A stretch of 64,000 bases of DNA from Noviluteimonas lactosilytica (GCF_020866925.1 NZ_JAJGAK010000003.1:62001-126000); one strand, 5' to 3'. Shown: positions 1 through 9,046, numbered from the stretch's first letter. The notes: generated by a model not told the origin, from the sequence alone. Numbers and translations are program-made.

Positions 1-88
1 GGTGGTTGCGCTCAGTGAAGCCCAACTCCGCAAACTTCGCGCGGGGAATCTTGGAGATTCGGTTCAACGAGTTGTCGATGCGAAACAT
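1..88 (-). CDS. N-terminal end of a nuclease-like protein (DUF4268/NucS-like), cut by window edge
   Basis: Reading the minus strand from an ATG at 88 gives 29 codons with no stop, starting MFRIDNSLNRISKIP and reaching ELGFTERNH at the edge. From memory this matches the start of PD-(D/E)XK-type proteins (MF-K/R-ID followed by a LGF-ERxHLQEW segment) annotated as DUF4268 or NucS-like endonucleases. An in-frame ATG at 109 could add seven residues. The catalytic part lies outside the window, so function cannot be confirmed. The family is often found in defence or mobile neighbourhoods, which fits the patchy DNA to its right. Confidence 0.6.
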   Translation of the reverse strand, partial: MFRIDNSLNRISKIPRAKFAELGFTERNH

Positions 89-288
89 GCGTGTGCCCTT
101 GCCCGCCATTGGCGGCCACCTCGAATCTGGCAACACTAACTCAGAAGGCCACCTGACCGATTCAGCCCGCGGTTGTGCACCGCCACATCAGGCGAGGCCC
201 GCTCCATTGCCCAAAGCCCAGCTTTGAGATTGAATGTCCGCCAGACGGGCGTGCTCGTCGTTCAATGACCGACTCGGGGGGGGGCGAC

Positions 289-825
289 ATGAGGGGATTG
301 GGTCTACTACTCGTTGCCGTCGGGTTGGTTTGGCTAGTCGTGGCTTTCAACATGAGCACGACCGTCACCACGCCTGGCGAAACGTTCGGTTCTGGCGACT
401 ACGCGATCCACGTGCCATCACAAACGGTGCACAACATCGGTTTGATGGAGGAGCGTCGAAACCACCTGATCATTGCGAGCGTCGTAACAGTCGCGGGTGT
501 GTTCTTGCTTGGCTTCGGGAGTGTCGCCCGCCCCGCGGAACCGCAGGGCGACCTCAAGGCCTGTCCCGTTTGCGCCGAGATGATCCAAGCTGCTGCACTG
601 AAGTGCCGATACTGCCAAACGGACCTTCCAGAGTCCTTCCATGCGCCAAAGGACGCACAGGCCGCCCGTCCGCCTCGCGCACCTGCCCGACTCACGAAAT
701 CCCAGCTGAGCGACATGGAGCAGCTTGGAATAACGCACGTAGACGGATACTTCCATTATTCCGACTACGTCTATGACAGCCTTTCGCAGGCGATCATCCA
801 TGCGAAGGCTGCGCAGCGCGCGTAG
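289..825 (+). CDS. Membrane protein with a zinc-ribbon motif, function unknown
   Basis: 178 residues. Two hydrophobic segments (about residues 4-21 and 59-78) flank a short loop. They are followed by a four-cysteine CPVC...CRYC pair (residues 92-95 and 106-109), the pattern of a zinc ribbon. The C-terminal part, about residues 133-178, is rich in Tyr and His and could be a small separate domain. The start at 289 is preferred over the in-frame ATG at 265 because a G-rich Shine-Dalgarno-like run precedes it and the protein then opens with a membrane segment. Similar membrane-plus-zinc-ribbon proteins are usually uncharacterised. I do not recognise a specific family. Confidence 0.6.
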   Translation: MRGLGLLLVAVGLVWLVVAFNMSTTVTTPGETFGSGDYAIHVPSQTVHNIGLMEERRNHLIIASVVTVAGVFLLGFGSVARPAEPQGDLKACPVCAEMIQAAALKCRYCQTDLPESFHAPKDAQAARPPRAPARLTKSQLSDMEQLGITHVDGYFHYSDYVYDSLSQAIIHAKAAQRA

Positions 826-877
826 CCCAACCACGCCGAGCGAAAGTGTTCGAGCAGTTCCGTCTTCCCATAATTCA

Positions 878-1297
878 ATGCACATCCTAAAAACTCTGCT
901 TGCCTTCACTGCGGGCTGCGTCTCGATCTGCACGCCGGCCGCCGCTCATGAAGTTGACGACGATCTGGTCACGAAGGTCGGGACATCTCAGATCGTGCTG
1001 GCCCGTACCGCAGGCTTGCTGGCGTTCTGCGACAAGCCCGGACTTCGAAGAACCGTGATCGACCGGATATCGAGGAACGGCCTCGACGAAGTGCTCGCCT
1101 CCACGAAACCAGAGCTGGTCGTCGACACCCTTGCTGCCGTCATCATGAGGGTGGACACCTACGCCACTGGCTTGGAATCAGGGTTGACGCTCGCGCAACT
1201 GTCGCCGGAACGAAAGGCGGAGATCTGCGATCGGACCATGACGCTCACGGACAAGTTGTTGGCGGAAGATAAGAAGGGCTCGAAGCCGGCCAAGTAG
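878..1297 (+). CDS. Predicted secreted/periplasmic hypothetical protein
   Basis: 139 residues. It opens with a typical Sec signal peptide (MHILKTLLAFTAGCVSIC, then an AAA-H cleavage site near residue 23). The rest is a soluble, probably helical domain with two cysteines (in LLAFCDKP and AEICDRT) that could form a disulfide in the periplasm, and a Lys-rich tail. The open frame extends upstream to 773 but overlaps the previous gene there; 878 is chosen because it gives the signal peptide. It follows the zinc-ribbon gene by 52 bases on the same strand and may be cotranscribed. I do not recognise the family. Confidence 0.55.
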   Translation: MHILKTLLAFTAGCVSICTPAAAHEVDDDLVTKVGTSQIVLARTAGLLAFCDKPGLRRTVIDRISRNGLDEVLASTKPELVVDTLAAVIMRVDTYATGLESGLTLAQLSPERKAEICDRTMTLTDKLLAEDKKGSKPAK

Positions 1298-1327
1298 CTT
1301 GTGGCCTATCTTCCAACGAGCGCGCCG

Positions 1328-1621
1328 TCAGGATCCCGCTGCGCGGCCACCACGACGGCCGCCGCGTGCGCTCGATGCGACCTCACTGGAGAAGTACGTC
1401 GCGTCAACAACCGCACTGATGTCTCGCGACAGCCGCGAGAACCACCACGCAAGCGCATCCGGCCGCAGCCGCGCATCATGCCGACTGGCATTACTGCCAC
1501 ATTCGGTGAGCTGCGCCATCAGCCGCAGGTGATCGCGCAGTTGGATCAGCTCCACGTGCGCGTGTTCGGGGAGTGCGTAAACGGTGGGCGCGTGGGTTTG
1601 CGCGCTGGGTGCTTCGGACAT
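1328..1621 (-). CDS. XAC0095-like small protein
   Basis: 97 residues from an ATG at 1621 with a clear GGAGG Shine-Dalgarno element just upstream. The stretch YALPEHAHVELIQLRDHLRL followed by a MAQLTE motif resembles the XAC0095-like family, small uncharacterised proteins that I recall as typical of Xanthomonadaceae (pattern: LLPE, then LxxLRDHLRLMAxL). The C-terminus ends in an Arg/Gly-rich tail. The function is unknown. The frame is open further upstream to 1672, but the ribosome-binding site supports 1621. The family assignment is from memory of the motif, not a search. Confidence 0.6.
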   Translation of the reverse strand: MSEAPSAQTHAPTVYALPEHAHVELIQLRDHLRLMAQLTECGSNASRHDARLRPDALAWWFSRLSRDISAVVDATYFSSEVASSARGGRRGGRAAGS

Positions 1622-1680
1622 GGTGGGCCTCCGTCGATCCGTGAAGAACTTGCGTCGCCAGGTGCGACGCAAGATGTCGG

Positions 1681-1813
1681 GAGGTTGAAAGGCCGCTAAC
1701 AGACGGTGGACGTATTTCCCCTTGCGGGGTGTTGTATTGATCCCCTCCCGACGCGGAGACCGTGCGTTTCGACACGATCCATCGCGCCGACTGTTAGCGG
1801 AGCTTTCAAACTC
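1681..1813. repeat. Long imperfect inverted repeat, possible miniature mobile element or structured RNA
   Basis: The left arm (1681-1702) and right arm (1791-1813) are near-perfect reverse complements. The core CCGCTAACAG at 1692-1701 pairs exactly with CTGTTAGCGG at 1791-1800, and outside it a GTTGAAAG/CTTTCAAAC pairing continues with few mismatches. Weaker pairing continues inward for about eight bases. The interior of about 90 bases holds a small CCCC-TTG-CGGGG hairpin and no convincing gene. It could be a MITE-like element, an integrase attC-like fold or a structured RNA. No flanking target duplication is obvious. Confidence 0.5.
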
Positions 1814-1907
1814 CGAAACGAATCGTGCGCCTGCGCGTGGATGCCGCGATATCAGCCGAGAGCGCGTCGGACATCGGACGCGTCACTCGACGCGCCCGAC
1901 GTTGTCA

Positions 1908-2258
1908 TTACTCGTCTGCGGATTCCGGAGCAGGCTCCGTGGCCTTCTTCTTGCGGCCGCCGGTGAAGCGCGCACCAAGCTCCTTGACCAGGTCCCCGAT
2001 GCCGAGCGCGGCGCCGAAAGTCTTCGACAGCGAGTAACCGAGCTTCGCCACCGACATGATGTTGATGCCGAGCGCGGCGCGCGTGTCGCCGACAAGCTTC
2101 GCGACGCGCTGCACTTCCTCGTCGATGCGCGACAGGCGGTCCCACGCCGCGAAGTCCTTCTCCGCGGCCTCGACGTCCAGGCCAGGCGGCACCATCTGCG
2201 GGTTCTGCTTCAGCGCGCGGATGATCGATCGCGCCCGCCCCTCCTCGACGTCGCCCAT
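1908..2258 (-). CDS. Hypothetical protein, probably missing its true 5' end
   Basis: 116 residues from the first ATG, Lys/Arg- and Ala-rich at the C-terminus (GGRKKKATEPAPESADE). In the same frame coding-like sequence continues upstream of 2258 to a stop at 2328-2330, reading RHTGLISLASHGRRHKRM, without any ATG and without a ribosome-binding site before the ATG at 2258. This suggests that the natural N-terminus was removed when the neighbouring methylase remnant was joined at about 2325. The middle part looks like helices with alternating charged and hydrophobic residues. No family is recognised. It may be a non-functional fragment. Confidence 0.45.
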   Translation of the reverse strand: MGDVEEGRARSIIRALKQNPQMVPPGLDVEAAEKDFAAWDRLSRIDEEVQRVAKLVGDTRAALGINIMSVAKLGYSLSKTFGAALGIGDLVKELGARFTGGRKKKATEPAPESADE

Positions 2259-2293
2259 CCGCTTGTGGCGGCGCCCGTGCGACGCCAGCGAGA

Positions 2294-2566
2294 TCAGCCC
2301 AGTGTGGCGCTCTGATGGCGCGCGCGGCTAGCCTTACACTCGACCACAATGATGAAGTCGCCAACAGACTTAGAGGAGACGATGAACTCTGGTCGACCGA
2401 TACCACCTCCCTTTTTGGACGCGGTGGCAAGCAACTTCTGGATACGCGGTGAGTCGCTGCTTTGCTTCTCAACTATTAGTTGATTGGCAGCCTTGAAGTA
2501 GCCCATTTTTCGAAGGTGCTTCTCGACCAGATCCTCGGTCTTACGTTCGTTCAGGCGGGGTGTCAT
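2294..2566 (-). pseudogene. Truncated N-terminal remnant of an N6-DNA methylase/restriction enzyme
   Basis: From an ATG at 2566 the frame reads a segment containing NERKTEDLVEKHLRKMGYF, then SSDSPRIQKLLATASKKGGG, then GRPEFIVSS and FIIVVECKAS. This pattern (conserved GRPEF and ECKAS motifs) is the start of large class I DNA methylase/type IIG-like restriction proteins, whose first domain is HsdR-like with an E-x-K nuclease motif. Such proteins are normally several hundred residues or more, but here homology-like sequence stops at about 2327 and the frame ends at 2294. The open frame extends upstream to 2743 with no family-like sequence. It is most likely a decayed restriction-modification gene. 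Confidence 0.55.
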
Positions 2567-2835
2567 GGCATCGAGAAATTCAAGCTGAGCAATTTCCAGA
2601 TTATCAGGTGCCGCCGCCCTGTTCACCTTGCAAATGAGGCGGGTTCGCTTCTTCGAGGGGTCGTAGCGATCGGTCTTTTTAGCGAATCGCCTCGTCCTCG
2701 CGCTCCAGATTCGCCCAGCTTCGAGAGAGCAGGTGCCTGGCATATTTGACGAACAATGCTCTATTGGGAGCCGGTTGCGCCCACGAGGTAACTATGTGCT
2801 CAATGAGGTGTCCTCTACCCCCAGGGAGAAACCTC

Positions 2836-3126
2836 GTGGAGTCGTCCGAATTGGGTCTAGTGAGCAAGTACGTGGAGAGGGTCTGTCAGATCGCCGCTGC
2901 TTCCCGCCCTGAGAAAGAAATGCGCGCTGAAGTCGCCCGGACAGTTGCCGATGCTCAGGATCATTTTTTAAAGGTGGCTGGCTCCGATCCAGCAAGCACT
3001 CTTGAGAATTTCATTGGACAGCTTCGCTTCAAGGCCAGTCTGGCCAACGAAGACGCGAATCCGGGATACGCTGACGTTCTTCGACTCGCTGCCGATGAAG
3101 CAGCGCGCGCATCGAGACTGGGATAG
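2836..3126 (+). CDS. Small hypothetical protein
   Basis: 96 residues from a GTG at 2836 preceded by a GGGAGAA ribosome-binding-like element at suitable spacing; ATG codons at 2746 and 2803 are in frame but lack such a site. The product is predicted to be mostly helical (ELGLVSKYVERVCQIAAAS; AEVARTVADAQDHF) and contains no recognised motif. It is divergent from the methylase remnant, in DNA visibly less GC-rich than the housekeeping genes to the right. It may be a genuine accessory gene or chance coding. Confidence 0.35.
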   Translation: MESSELGLVSKYVERVCQIAAASRPEKEMRAEVARTVADAQDHFLKVAGSDPASTLENFIGQLRFKASLANEDANPGYADVLRLAADEAARASRLG

Positions 3127-3200
3127 CGTTTCTCGGCGCGTGCGTAGGCTAGCCTTGGATGGAGATAGCGACCTCTAGGCACAGCATAGGGGTTGGTAGC

Positions 3201-3236
3201 AAAAAACAAAAAAGCCCCGCCGCAAGGCGAGGCTTC
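3201..3236 (-). terminator. Rho-independent terminator after tRNA-Pro
   Basis: On the minus strand a stem of GCCTCGCC paired with GGCGGGGC around a TTGC loop is followed by a run of T residues broken by one G. It lies 13 bases beyond the CCA end of the tRNA-Pro gene. Confidence 0.8.
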
Positions 3237-3248
3237 TTCATTCGATAT

Positions 3249-3325
3249 TGGTCGGGGTAGCCGGATTCGAACCGACGACCACCAGTCCCCCAGACTGGTG
3301 CGCTACCAGGCTGCGCTATACCCCG
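3249..3325 (-). tRNA. tRNA-Pro (GGG anticodon)
   Basis: 77 bases that fold as a full cloverleaf. The acceptor stem CGGGGTA pairs with TACCCCG, the T-loop has GGTTCGAATCC, and the anticodon stem CCAGT/ACTGG encloses the loop CTGGGGG, giving anticodon GGG for CCC codons with G37. The 3' CCA is encoded. It lies between the MerR/ihfA operon end and the accessory stretch, a common integration border for islands, although I saw no repeat of its 3' end elsewhere in the window. Confidence 0.95.
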
Positions 3326-3375
3326 GGTAGGTTGGCGATTATAGAGGAACGGGGTGAACTGTGCTGTTCGTCGAG

Positions 3376-3403
3376 CCTGGGTCCCCGCCTTCGCGGGGAT
3401 GAC
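3376..3403. repeat. Dispersed palindromic repeat (GTCATCCCCGCG family)
   Basis: A CCCCGC-CTTC-GCGGGG hairpin inside CCTGGGTCCCCGCC...GGATGAC. On the minus strand it begins GTCATCCCCGCGAAGGCGGG, a dispersed repeat known from many proteobacterial genomes, which translates as the familiar spurious VIPAKAGTQ peptide. It sits directly after the MerR stop codon and could act as a transcript 3' end. Confidence 0.65.
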
Positions 3404-3405
3404 AG

Positions 3406-3762
3406 TCAGCGACGCAGCAGCACGAGGATCTCCTCGAGCTCCATCCGCACCTGCTTGATGATCTGGCTGCTCAGCGCGCTTTCCTGCTTCGCGCCCTCGC
3501 CTTCCAGGCGCAGGCGGGCGCCGCCGATCGTGTAGCCCTGTTCGTAGAGCAGGCCGCGGATCTGGCGGACCATCAGCACGTCGTGGCGCTGGTAGTAGCG
3601 GCGGTTGCCGCGGCGCTTGACGGGCTTGAGGCTCGGGAATTCCGTCTCCCAGTAACGCAGCACGTGCGGCTTCACGTCGCACAGTTCGCTGACCTCACCG
3701 ATGGTGAAGTAGCGCTTCGCTGGGATCGGCGGGAGTTCCTTGTTGCTGCCGGGATCAAGCAT
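3406..3762 (-). CDS. MerR-family transcriptional regulator
   Basis: 118 residues. The N-terminal MerR winged helix-turn-helix is clear: [20 protein letters not shown] (about residues 17-36), then YWETEF, then [10 protein letters not shown]. The C-terminal region ([14 protein letters not shown]) is a short helix suited to dimerisation, with no cysteines for metal binding. This regulator sits immediately after ihfA in many gammaproteobacteria, and here its ATG overlaps the ihfA stop by eight bases, so translation is coupled. Its target genes are unknown; it is usually left unnamed. It is the last gene of the pheST-ihfA unit. Confidence 0.9.
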   Translation of the reverse strand: MLDPGSNKELPPIPAKRYFTIGEVSELCDVKPHVLRYWETEFPSLKPVKRRGNRRYYQRHDVLMVRQIRGLLYEQGYTIGGARLRLEGEGAKQESALSSQIIKQVRMELEEILVLLRR

Positions 3763-4066
3763 GCGTGCCCGCTCCCGTGCCCGTGTAGGCCTCGACGCGT
3801 TCCTTCAGCTTCTGGCCCGGGCGGAAGGTCACCACCGTGCGCGCGGAGATCGGAATCTCTTCGCCGGTTTTCGGGTTGCGGCCGGGGCGCTGGTTCTTGC
3901 GGCGCAGGTCGAAGTTGCCGAAGCCCGACAGCTTCACCTGGCGACCCTGTTCGAGCGCTTCGCGAAGCGCGTCGAAGAACGCGTCGACGAATTCCTTCGC
4001 CTCGCGTTTGTTGAGGCCGACTTCGTCGAAGAGTCGTTCGGCCATTTCCGCTTTTGTCAGTGCCAT
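3755..4066 (-). CDS. ihfA: Integration host factor subunit alpha
   Basis: 103 residues. IHF-alpha pairs with IHF-beta to bend DNA at specific sites in recombination, replication and sigma-54 promoter control. The sequence opens [17 protein letters not shown] and carries the DNA-binding beta-arm segment with [14 protein letters not shown] (about residues 61-74), typical of the HU/IHF family. Length and position downstream of pheT match the family. An AGGGGGA ribosome-binding site precedes the ATG at 4066, whereas the frame's upstream extension to 4135 overlaps pheT and is rejected. It overlaps the MerR gene by eight bases. Confidence 0.96.
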   Translation of the reverse strand: MALTKAEMAERLFDEVGLNKREAKEFVDAFFDALREALEQGRQVKLSGFGNFDLRRKNQRPGRNPKTGEEIPISARTVVTFRPGQKLKERVEAYTGTGAGTHA

Positions 4067-4085
4067 CTCGTCCCCCTGTGAACGA

Positions 4086-6497
4086 TCAGCTGCGGATCGC
4101 GGCGTGGTGCTGCTGTTGCAGCGCGGCGACCACATCGGCCACCACTTGCTCCACGTCGCGGTCGGTCAGGGTGCGCGATTCATCTTGGAGAATCAAGCCC
4201 ATAGCGAGACTCTTGAAACCCGATTCGACGCCGGCGCCGCTGTAGCGGTCGAACAGCACAACCTCCCGCAAAAACGCGCCTGCGGCCGCTTCGACGGTGG
4301 CCTTCACCGCCGTCCACTGCACGGCTTCGGGGACGACGAACGCGAGGTCGCGGCGGACGGACGGGAACTTCGACAGGGCGTGGGCGCGCGGGATGTTGCG
4401 CGACAGCACGGGGGTGAGGTCGAGTTCGAAGGCGACGACGTCCACGGGCAGGTCGAGGGCCTTCGCCAGGCGGGGGTGCAACTGGCCGATCCAGCCGATG
4501 GGCCACTCGCCGCTGCCGTCGTCGTTGACGCGGTAGACGTCGGCCGAGCGGCCGGGGTGGCCGTGCGGCTGCGTCGACGGGCGGAAGGCGAGCTTCGCGC
4601 CGGAGAGTTGCGCGAGGGATTCGAGGTCGCCCTTCAGGTCGTGGAAGTCGACGACGCGTTCGCGGTCGCTCCACTGCTCCAGCGACGCTGGGCCGCACGC
4701 GACGGCGGCGATGCGGTTGGTTTCGAGCGGGGACTTCGGGTGCGCCGTGTCGTCGCCGCCCATGCTGCGGGCGTGGAAGACCTTGCCGATTTCGAACAGG
4801 CGCACGCGGTGTTGCTGGCGCGCGACGTTGCGGCTCAACGCAGCCACGAGGCCCGGCAGCAGCTGCGTGCGCATCACGCCGAGTTCGGCGCTCAGCGGAT
4901 TCGCGAGCGGCACCTGGCCTTCGTGCGCGTGCCACGACGCGAGCAGCGCTTCGTCGACGAACGCGTAGTTCACCGCTTCGAGGTAATCGCGCGAGGCCAT
5001 GTGGCGGCGCGCGGTGGCGGCGTCGACCTGCGTTTCCGTCGGCGCGACGAGGCGCGTGTGGCCGCCGGGGAGCGTCGCGGGGATGTTGTCGTAGCCGTAG
5101 ATGCGCGCGATCTCTTCGATCAGGTCTTCTTCGATCGCGATGTCGAAGCGGCGCGTCGGCGGGGTGACGCTCCAGCCTTCGGCGTGCGCGGCGACGTCCA
5201 GGCCCAGCGCGCGGAGGATGCGTTCGACTTCATTGTCGGCGACGGTGGTGCCGAGGCCGCGCGCGAGACGCGCACGACGCAGCACGACGGGCGACGGCTT
5301 GGCCAGGTATTCCGGCAGCACCGCTTCGATGACCGGACCCGGGGCACCGCCGGCAAGTTCGACGATCAGGCGCGTCGCGATCTCGATCGCCTGTCGCGGC
5401 AACTCGGGATCGACGCCGCGTTCGAAGCGATGGCCCGCATCCGTGTGCAGACCAAGGCGACGCCCGCGACCGATGATCGCGCTCGGCACCCAGTGCGCGG
5501 CTTCGAGGAACACGTTGCGCGTGTTGTCGGTGACCTTCGTATCGGCGCCGCCCATGATGCCGCCGAGCGCGACGGCGCGATCGTTGTCGGTGACGACGAG
5601 GAATTGGTCGTCGAGCGCCACGTCGCGGCCATCGAGCAGCTTCAGCGATTCGCCGGCGCGCGCGCGGCGCACGCCGATCGGGCCCTGCAGCAGCCCGCGG
5701 TCGAACGCGTGCATCGGCTGGCCGATTTCGAGCATCACGTATTGCGTGACGTCGACGAGCAGGCTGATCGGGCGGATGCCGCTGCGACGCAGGCGTTCGG
5801 CCATCCAGATCGGCGTGCGCACGTGGGCGTCGATGCCTTCGATGACGCGGCCGACGAAGCGCGGCACGTCGGCGCCGGCGTTCAGCGTGATGTCCATCGT
5901 CGCGTCGTTGAGTGCGGGCATCGGCGTGGCGTCGAACGGCACGACATCGCTGCCGCACGCGGCGGCGACGTCGAACGCGATGCCGCGCACGCTGAAGCAG
6001 TCGGCGCGGTTCGGCGTGAGCTTGAGTTCGATGCGCGCGTCCGGCAGGCCGAGGTAATCGGCGAGCGGCGTGCCGACCGGGGCGTCGTCGGGGAGTTCGA
6101 GCAGGCCGCTGGCATCGGCGTCGAGCGCGAGCTCCTTCGCCGAGCACAACATGCCATTCGAATCGACGCCGCGCAGCTTCGCGGCCTTGATCGTCAGCGT
6201 GCCGACGGTCGTGCCGATGGTGGCGAGCGGCGCGACGAGACCGGGGCGCGCGTTCGGCGCGCCGCACACGATCTGCAGCACTTCATTGCCGGTGTCGACC
6301 TTGCACACCTGCAGCTTGTCGGCTTCCGGGTGCTTCGCGCATTCGACGATGCGCGCGACGATCACGCCATCGAGGTTGTCGCCGAGCACTTCCATCTCCT
6401 CGACTTCCAGGCCGATGGCGGTCAGCGTCGCGGCGAGTTCTTCGCGCGTCGCGTCGGTGCGGACATGCTGGCGGAGCCAGTTCTCGGGGAACTTCAT
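4086..6497 (-). CDS. pheT: Phenylalanyl-tRNA synthetase beta subunit
   Basis: 803 residues, the usual length. The beta chain of the (alpha-beta)2 cytoplasmic enzyme binds tRNA-Phe and edits mischarged tyrosine, while the alpha chain has the aminoacylation site. Visible parts are the N-terminal EMAP/B2-like domain ([18 protein letters not shown], about residues 44-61), the B3/B4 editing region, the B5 domain with [10 protein letters not shown], and a C-terminal anticodon-binding-like domain with [13 protein letters not shown] (about residues 708-720). It starts 13 bases after the pheS stop, as an operon. The long open frame on the opposite strand is a shadow caused by high GC. Confidence 0.97.
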   Translation of the reverse strand: MKFPENWLRQHVRTDATREELAATLTAIGLEVEEMEVLGDNLDGVIVARIVECAKHPEADKLQVCKVDTGNEVLQIVCGAPNARPGLVAPLATIGTTVGTLTIKAAKLRGVDSNGMLCSAKELALDADASGLLELPDDAPVGTPLADYLGLPDARIELKLTPNRADCFSVRGIAFDVAAACGSDVVPFDATPMPALNDATMDITLNAGADVPRFVGRVIEGIDAHVRTPIWMAERLRRSGIRPISLLVDVTQYVMLEIGQPMHAFDRGLLQGPIGVRRARAGESLKLLDGRDVALDDQFLVVTDNDRAVALGGIMGGADTKVTDNTRNVFLEAAHWVPSAIIGRGRRLGLHTDAGHRFERGVDPELPRQAIEIATRLIVELAGGAPGPVIEAVLPEYLAKPSPVVLRRARLARGLGTTVADNEVERILRALGLDVAAHAEGWSVTPPTRRFDIAIEEDLIEEIARIYGYDNIPATLPGGHTRLVAPTETQVDAATARRHMASRDYLEAVNYAFVDEALLASWHAHEGQVPLANPLSAELGVMRTQLLPGLVAALSRNVARQQHRVRLFEIGKVFHARSMGGDDTAHPKSPLETNRIAAVACGPASLEQWSDRERVVDFHDLKGDLESLAQLSGAKLAFRPSTQPHGHPGRSADVYRVNDDGSGEWPIGWIGQLHPRLAKALDLPVDVVAFELDLTPVLSRNIPRAHALSKFPSVRRDLAFVVPEAVQWTAVKATVEAAAGAFLREVVLFDRYSGAGVESGFKSLAMGLILQDESRTLTDRDVEQVVADVVAALQQQHHAAIRS

Positions 6498-6510
6498 CCG
6501 ATCGAATCCT

Positions 6511-7629
<1,119 letters not shown>

Positions 7630-7989
7630 TTACGCCGCGAGCGCGCTCTTCGCCTTTTCGGCCAGCGCCGCAAAACCCACCGCGTCGTGCACGGCGATGT
7701 CCGCCAGCACCTTGCGGTCGAGGGTGATGCCGGCCTTCATCAGGCCGTTCATGAAGCGGGAGTAGCTCATGCCGTTGATGCGGGCCGCCGCGTTGATACG
7801 CGTGATCCACAGCGAACGGAAGTTGCGCTTCTTCTGCTTGCGGCCGATGTACGCATACTGCAGCGCCTTCGTGACCGCCTGCTTGGCGACGCGGAAGACC
7901 TTGCGACGGGCGTGGTAATAGCCCTTCGCCTGCTTGAGGATTTTCTTGTGACGCTTACGCGCCATCACACCACGCTTGACTCGTGCCAT
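7630..7989 (-). CDS. rplT: 50S ribosomal protein L20
   Basis: 119 residues, the standard size. L20 is an early assembly protein that binds 23S rRNA and, in E. coli, represses its own operon by binding the rpmI leader. The basic N-terminal extension ([19 protein letters not shown]) and the conserved [17 protein letters not shown] and [13 protein letters not shown] motifs are clear. It starts 13 bases after rpmI and shares its transcript. Pairing with L35 and IF3 is conserved across bacteria. Confidence 0.98.
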   Translation of the reverse strand: MARVKRGVMARKRHKKILKQAKGYYHARRKVFRVAKQAVTKALQYAYIGRKQKKRNFRSLWITRINAAARINGMSYSRFMNGLMKAGITLDRKVLADIAVHDAVGFAALAEKAKSALAA

Positions 7990-8002
7990 TGTTCAGTCCT
8001 CC

Positions 8003-8200
8003 TCAGAGATAAGGCAGCATGCGGTCCAGGCGGCCCGCGTCTTCGGCACGAACGTGGTTCGTCTGGCGAAGATTGCGCTTCCGCTTGGTGGCCTTCTTGG
8101 TGAGGATGTGGCTCTTGTTGGCGTGGCCGCACTTGTACTTGCCGGAAGCGGTCTTCCGGAAGCGCTTGGCAGCAGCGCGATTGGTCTTGATCTTGGGCAT
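8003..8200 (-). CDS. rpmI: 50S ribosomal protein L35
   Basis: 65 residues, the standard length, beginning [20 protein letters not shown] and ending RLDRMLPYL. The protein is highly basic, as the family is, and binds the large ribosomal subunit. The open frame extends upstream to 8329, but the conserved MPKIKT start at 8200 is definitive. It follows infC after a 321-base gap and precedes rplT by 13 bases. Confidence 0.97.
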   Translation of the reverse strand: MPKIKTNRAAAKRFRKTASGKYKCGHANKSHILTKKATKRKRNLRQTNHVRAEDAGRLDRMLPYL

Positions 8201-8444
8201 TTCGGTGTCCGTTTGATCTTCTGATGACTGGCGTGGCGGTGGCTGATTCCAAGAGGAATGTCGCCACTCTTTCCGTCCGTGCCTGCGCCGGTGATGTCGT
8301 CCTCCCTTGCGGGGGCGACGGTAGTCCATGAATGCAGCACCCGGCGAGCCGGGCCCGGCATTATGCAGGCCCAGTCTTTGCGTTGCAATTCAAAACGTTA
8401 GTCGGCGGCGCCTTGTGTGGCGGGGCCGCCAGTCTCGCGAGAGT

Positions 8445-8478
8445 CTGCGACAAGCGTTGTCGCAGGGGCTTGTGCCCC
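8445..8478. repeat. REP-like paired hairpins
   Basis: A perfect nine-base inverted repeat CTGCGACAA-GCG-TTGTCGCAG (8445-8465) is followed at once by GGGGC-TTGT-GCCCC (8465-8478). On the minus strand the unit reads GGTAGGGGGCACAAGCCCC and then CTGCGACAACG, like the REP sequences beginning GTAGGAGCG or GTAGGGG that are spread through xanthomonad and pseudomonad intergenic regions. Confidence 0.5.
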
Positions 8479-8484
8479 CTACCC

Positions 8485-8517
8485 CAATAACAAACGGGCC
8501 GCTTTGCGCGGCCCGTC
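8485..8517 (-). terminator. Intrinsic terminator after infC
   Basis: On the minus strand ACGGGCCGCGC and GCGGCCCGT form a GC-rich stem around AAA, followed by TTTGTTATT. It starts five bases past the infC stop, so much of the thrS-infC transcript probably ends before rpmI, unlike the continuous operon of E. coli. Confidence 0.75.
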
Positions 8518-8521
8518 GGTC

Positions 8522-9046
8522 TTACTGCTTCTTCTTCGGCGCGATCATCATGACCATCTGCCGGCCTTCCAGGCGCGGCCGCGACTCGACGACGATCTCC
8601 TCGCCGAGGTCCGCCTCGATGCGCTTGGCCATCTGCTGGCCGAGTTCCTGGTGGCTCATCTCGCGACCGCGGAAGCGGATGTTCACCTTGACCTTGTCGC
8701 CTTCCTCGATGAAGCGGCGCATGTTGCGCAGCTTGATCTGGTAGTCGCCCTCGTCGGTCACCGGGCGGAACTTCACTTCCTTGATTTCGACCATCTTCTG
8801 CTTCTTCTTCGCAGCAGCGGCCTTCTTCTGGTTCTCGAACTTGAACTTGCCGAAGTCCATGATCCGGCACACCGGCGGATCGGCGTTCGGCTGGATTTCC
8901 ACGAGATCCAGGCCTTCTTCTTCGGCCATGCGCAGCGCTTCGTCGCGCGACAGGACGCCGACCATTTCGCCGTCGCTGCCGATCACGCGCACGCGCGGCA
9001 CGCGAATTTCGAGGTTCTTCCGGTTCTGCTTATCGGGGGTGCTGAT
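8522..9046 (-). CDS. infC: Translation initiation factor IF-3 with an ATC start codon
   Basis: 174 residues. IF-3 binds the 30S subunit, keeps subunits apart and checks start codons. The N-domain contains [12 protein letters not shown] and [12 protein letters not shown]; the C-domain contains [17 protein letters not shown] and ends MIAPKKKQ. The first GTG in frame is at 9001, but family-conserved residues [14 protein letters not shown] lie upstream, and the only suitable codon is ATC at 9046, eight bases after a GGAG ribosome-binding site. A rare start codon (AUU in E. coli) is the known basis of infC autoregulation, so this start is both expected and notable. Confidence 0.95.
   Translation of the reverse strand: MSTPDKQNRKNLEIRVPRVRVIGSDGEMVGVLSRDEALRMAEEEGLDLVEIQPNADPPVCRIMDFGKFKFENQKKAAAAKKKQKMVEIKEVKFRPVTDEGDYQIKLRNMRRFIEEGDKVKVNIRFRGREMSHQELGQQMAKRIEADLGEEIVVESRPRLEGRQMVMMIAPKKKQ

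Larger units (their letters stand above)
8201..8521. other. infC-rpmI intergenic region with hairpins, no gene seen
   Basis: This 321-base gap holds no credible reading frame. Next to infC is an intrinsic terminator (8485-8517) and a pair of stable hairpins (8445-8478). Near the middle a GC-rich palindromic stretch with CCGGCGAGCCGG (about 8341-8353) could form part of the rpmI leader. In E. coli, L20 represses rpmI-rplT through a pseudoknot spanning infC-rpmI, so an equivalent control element or an rpmI promoter may be here. I could not identify one. Confidence 0.5.

Noticed and set aside
6-227. 73-codon frame at the left end on the plus strand
   Set aside because: It is antisense to the nuclease-like start and carries no recognised sequence.
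1681-1813. Integron attC site
   Set aside because: The arms have AAC and GTT cores, but the flanking bases do not fit RYYYAAC and GTTRRRY, and no integrase is present; kept only as an alternative.
3249-3325. tRNA-Pro as an island integration site with att duplication
   Set aside because: The location would suit an integration border, but no repeat of the tRNA 3' end and no integrase were seen in 1-3200.
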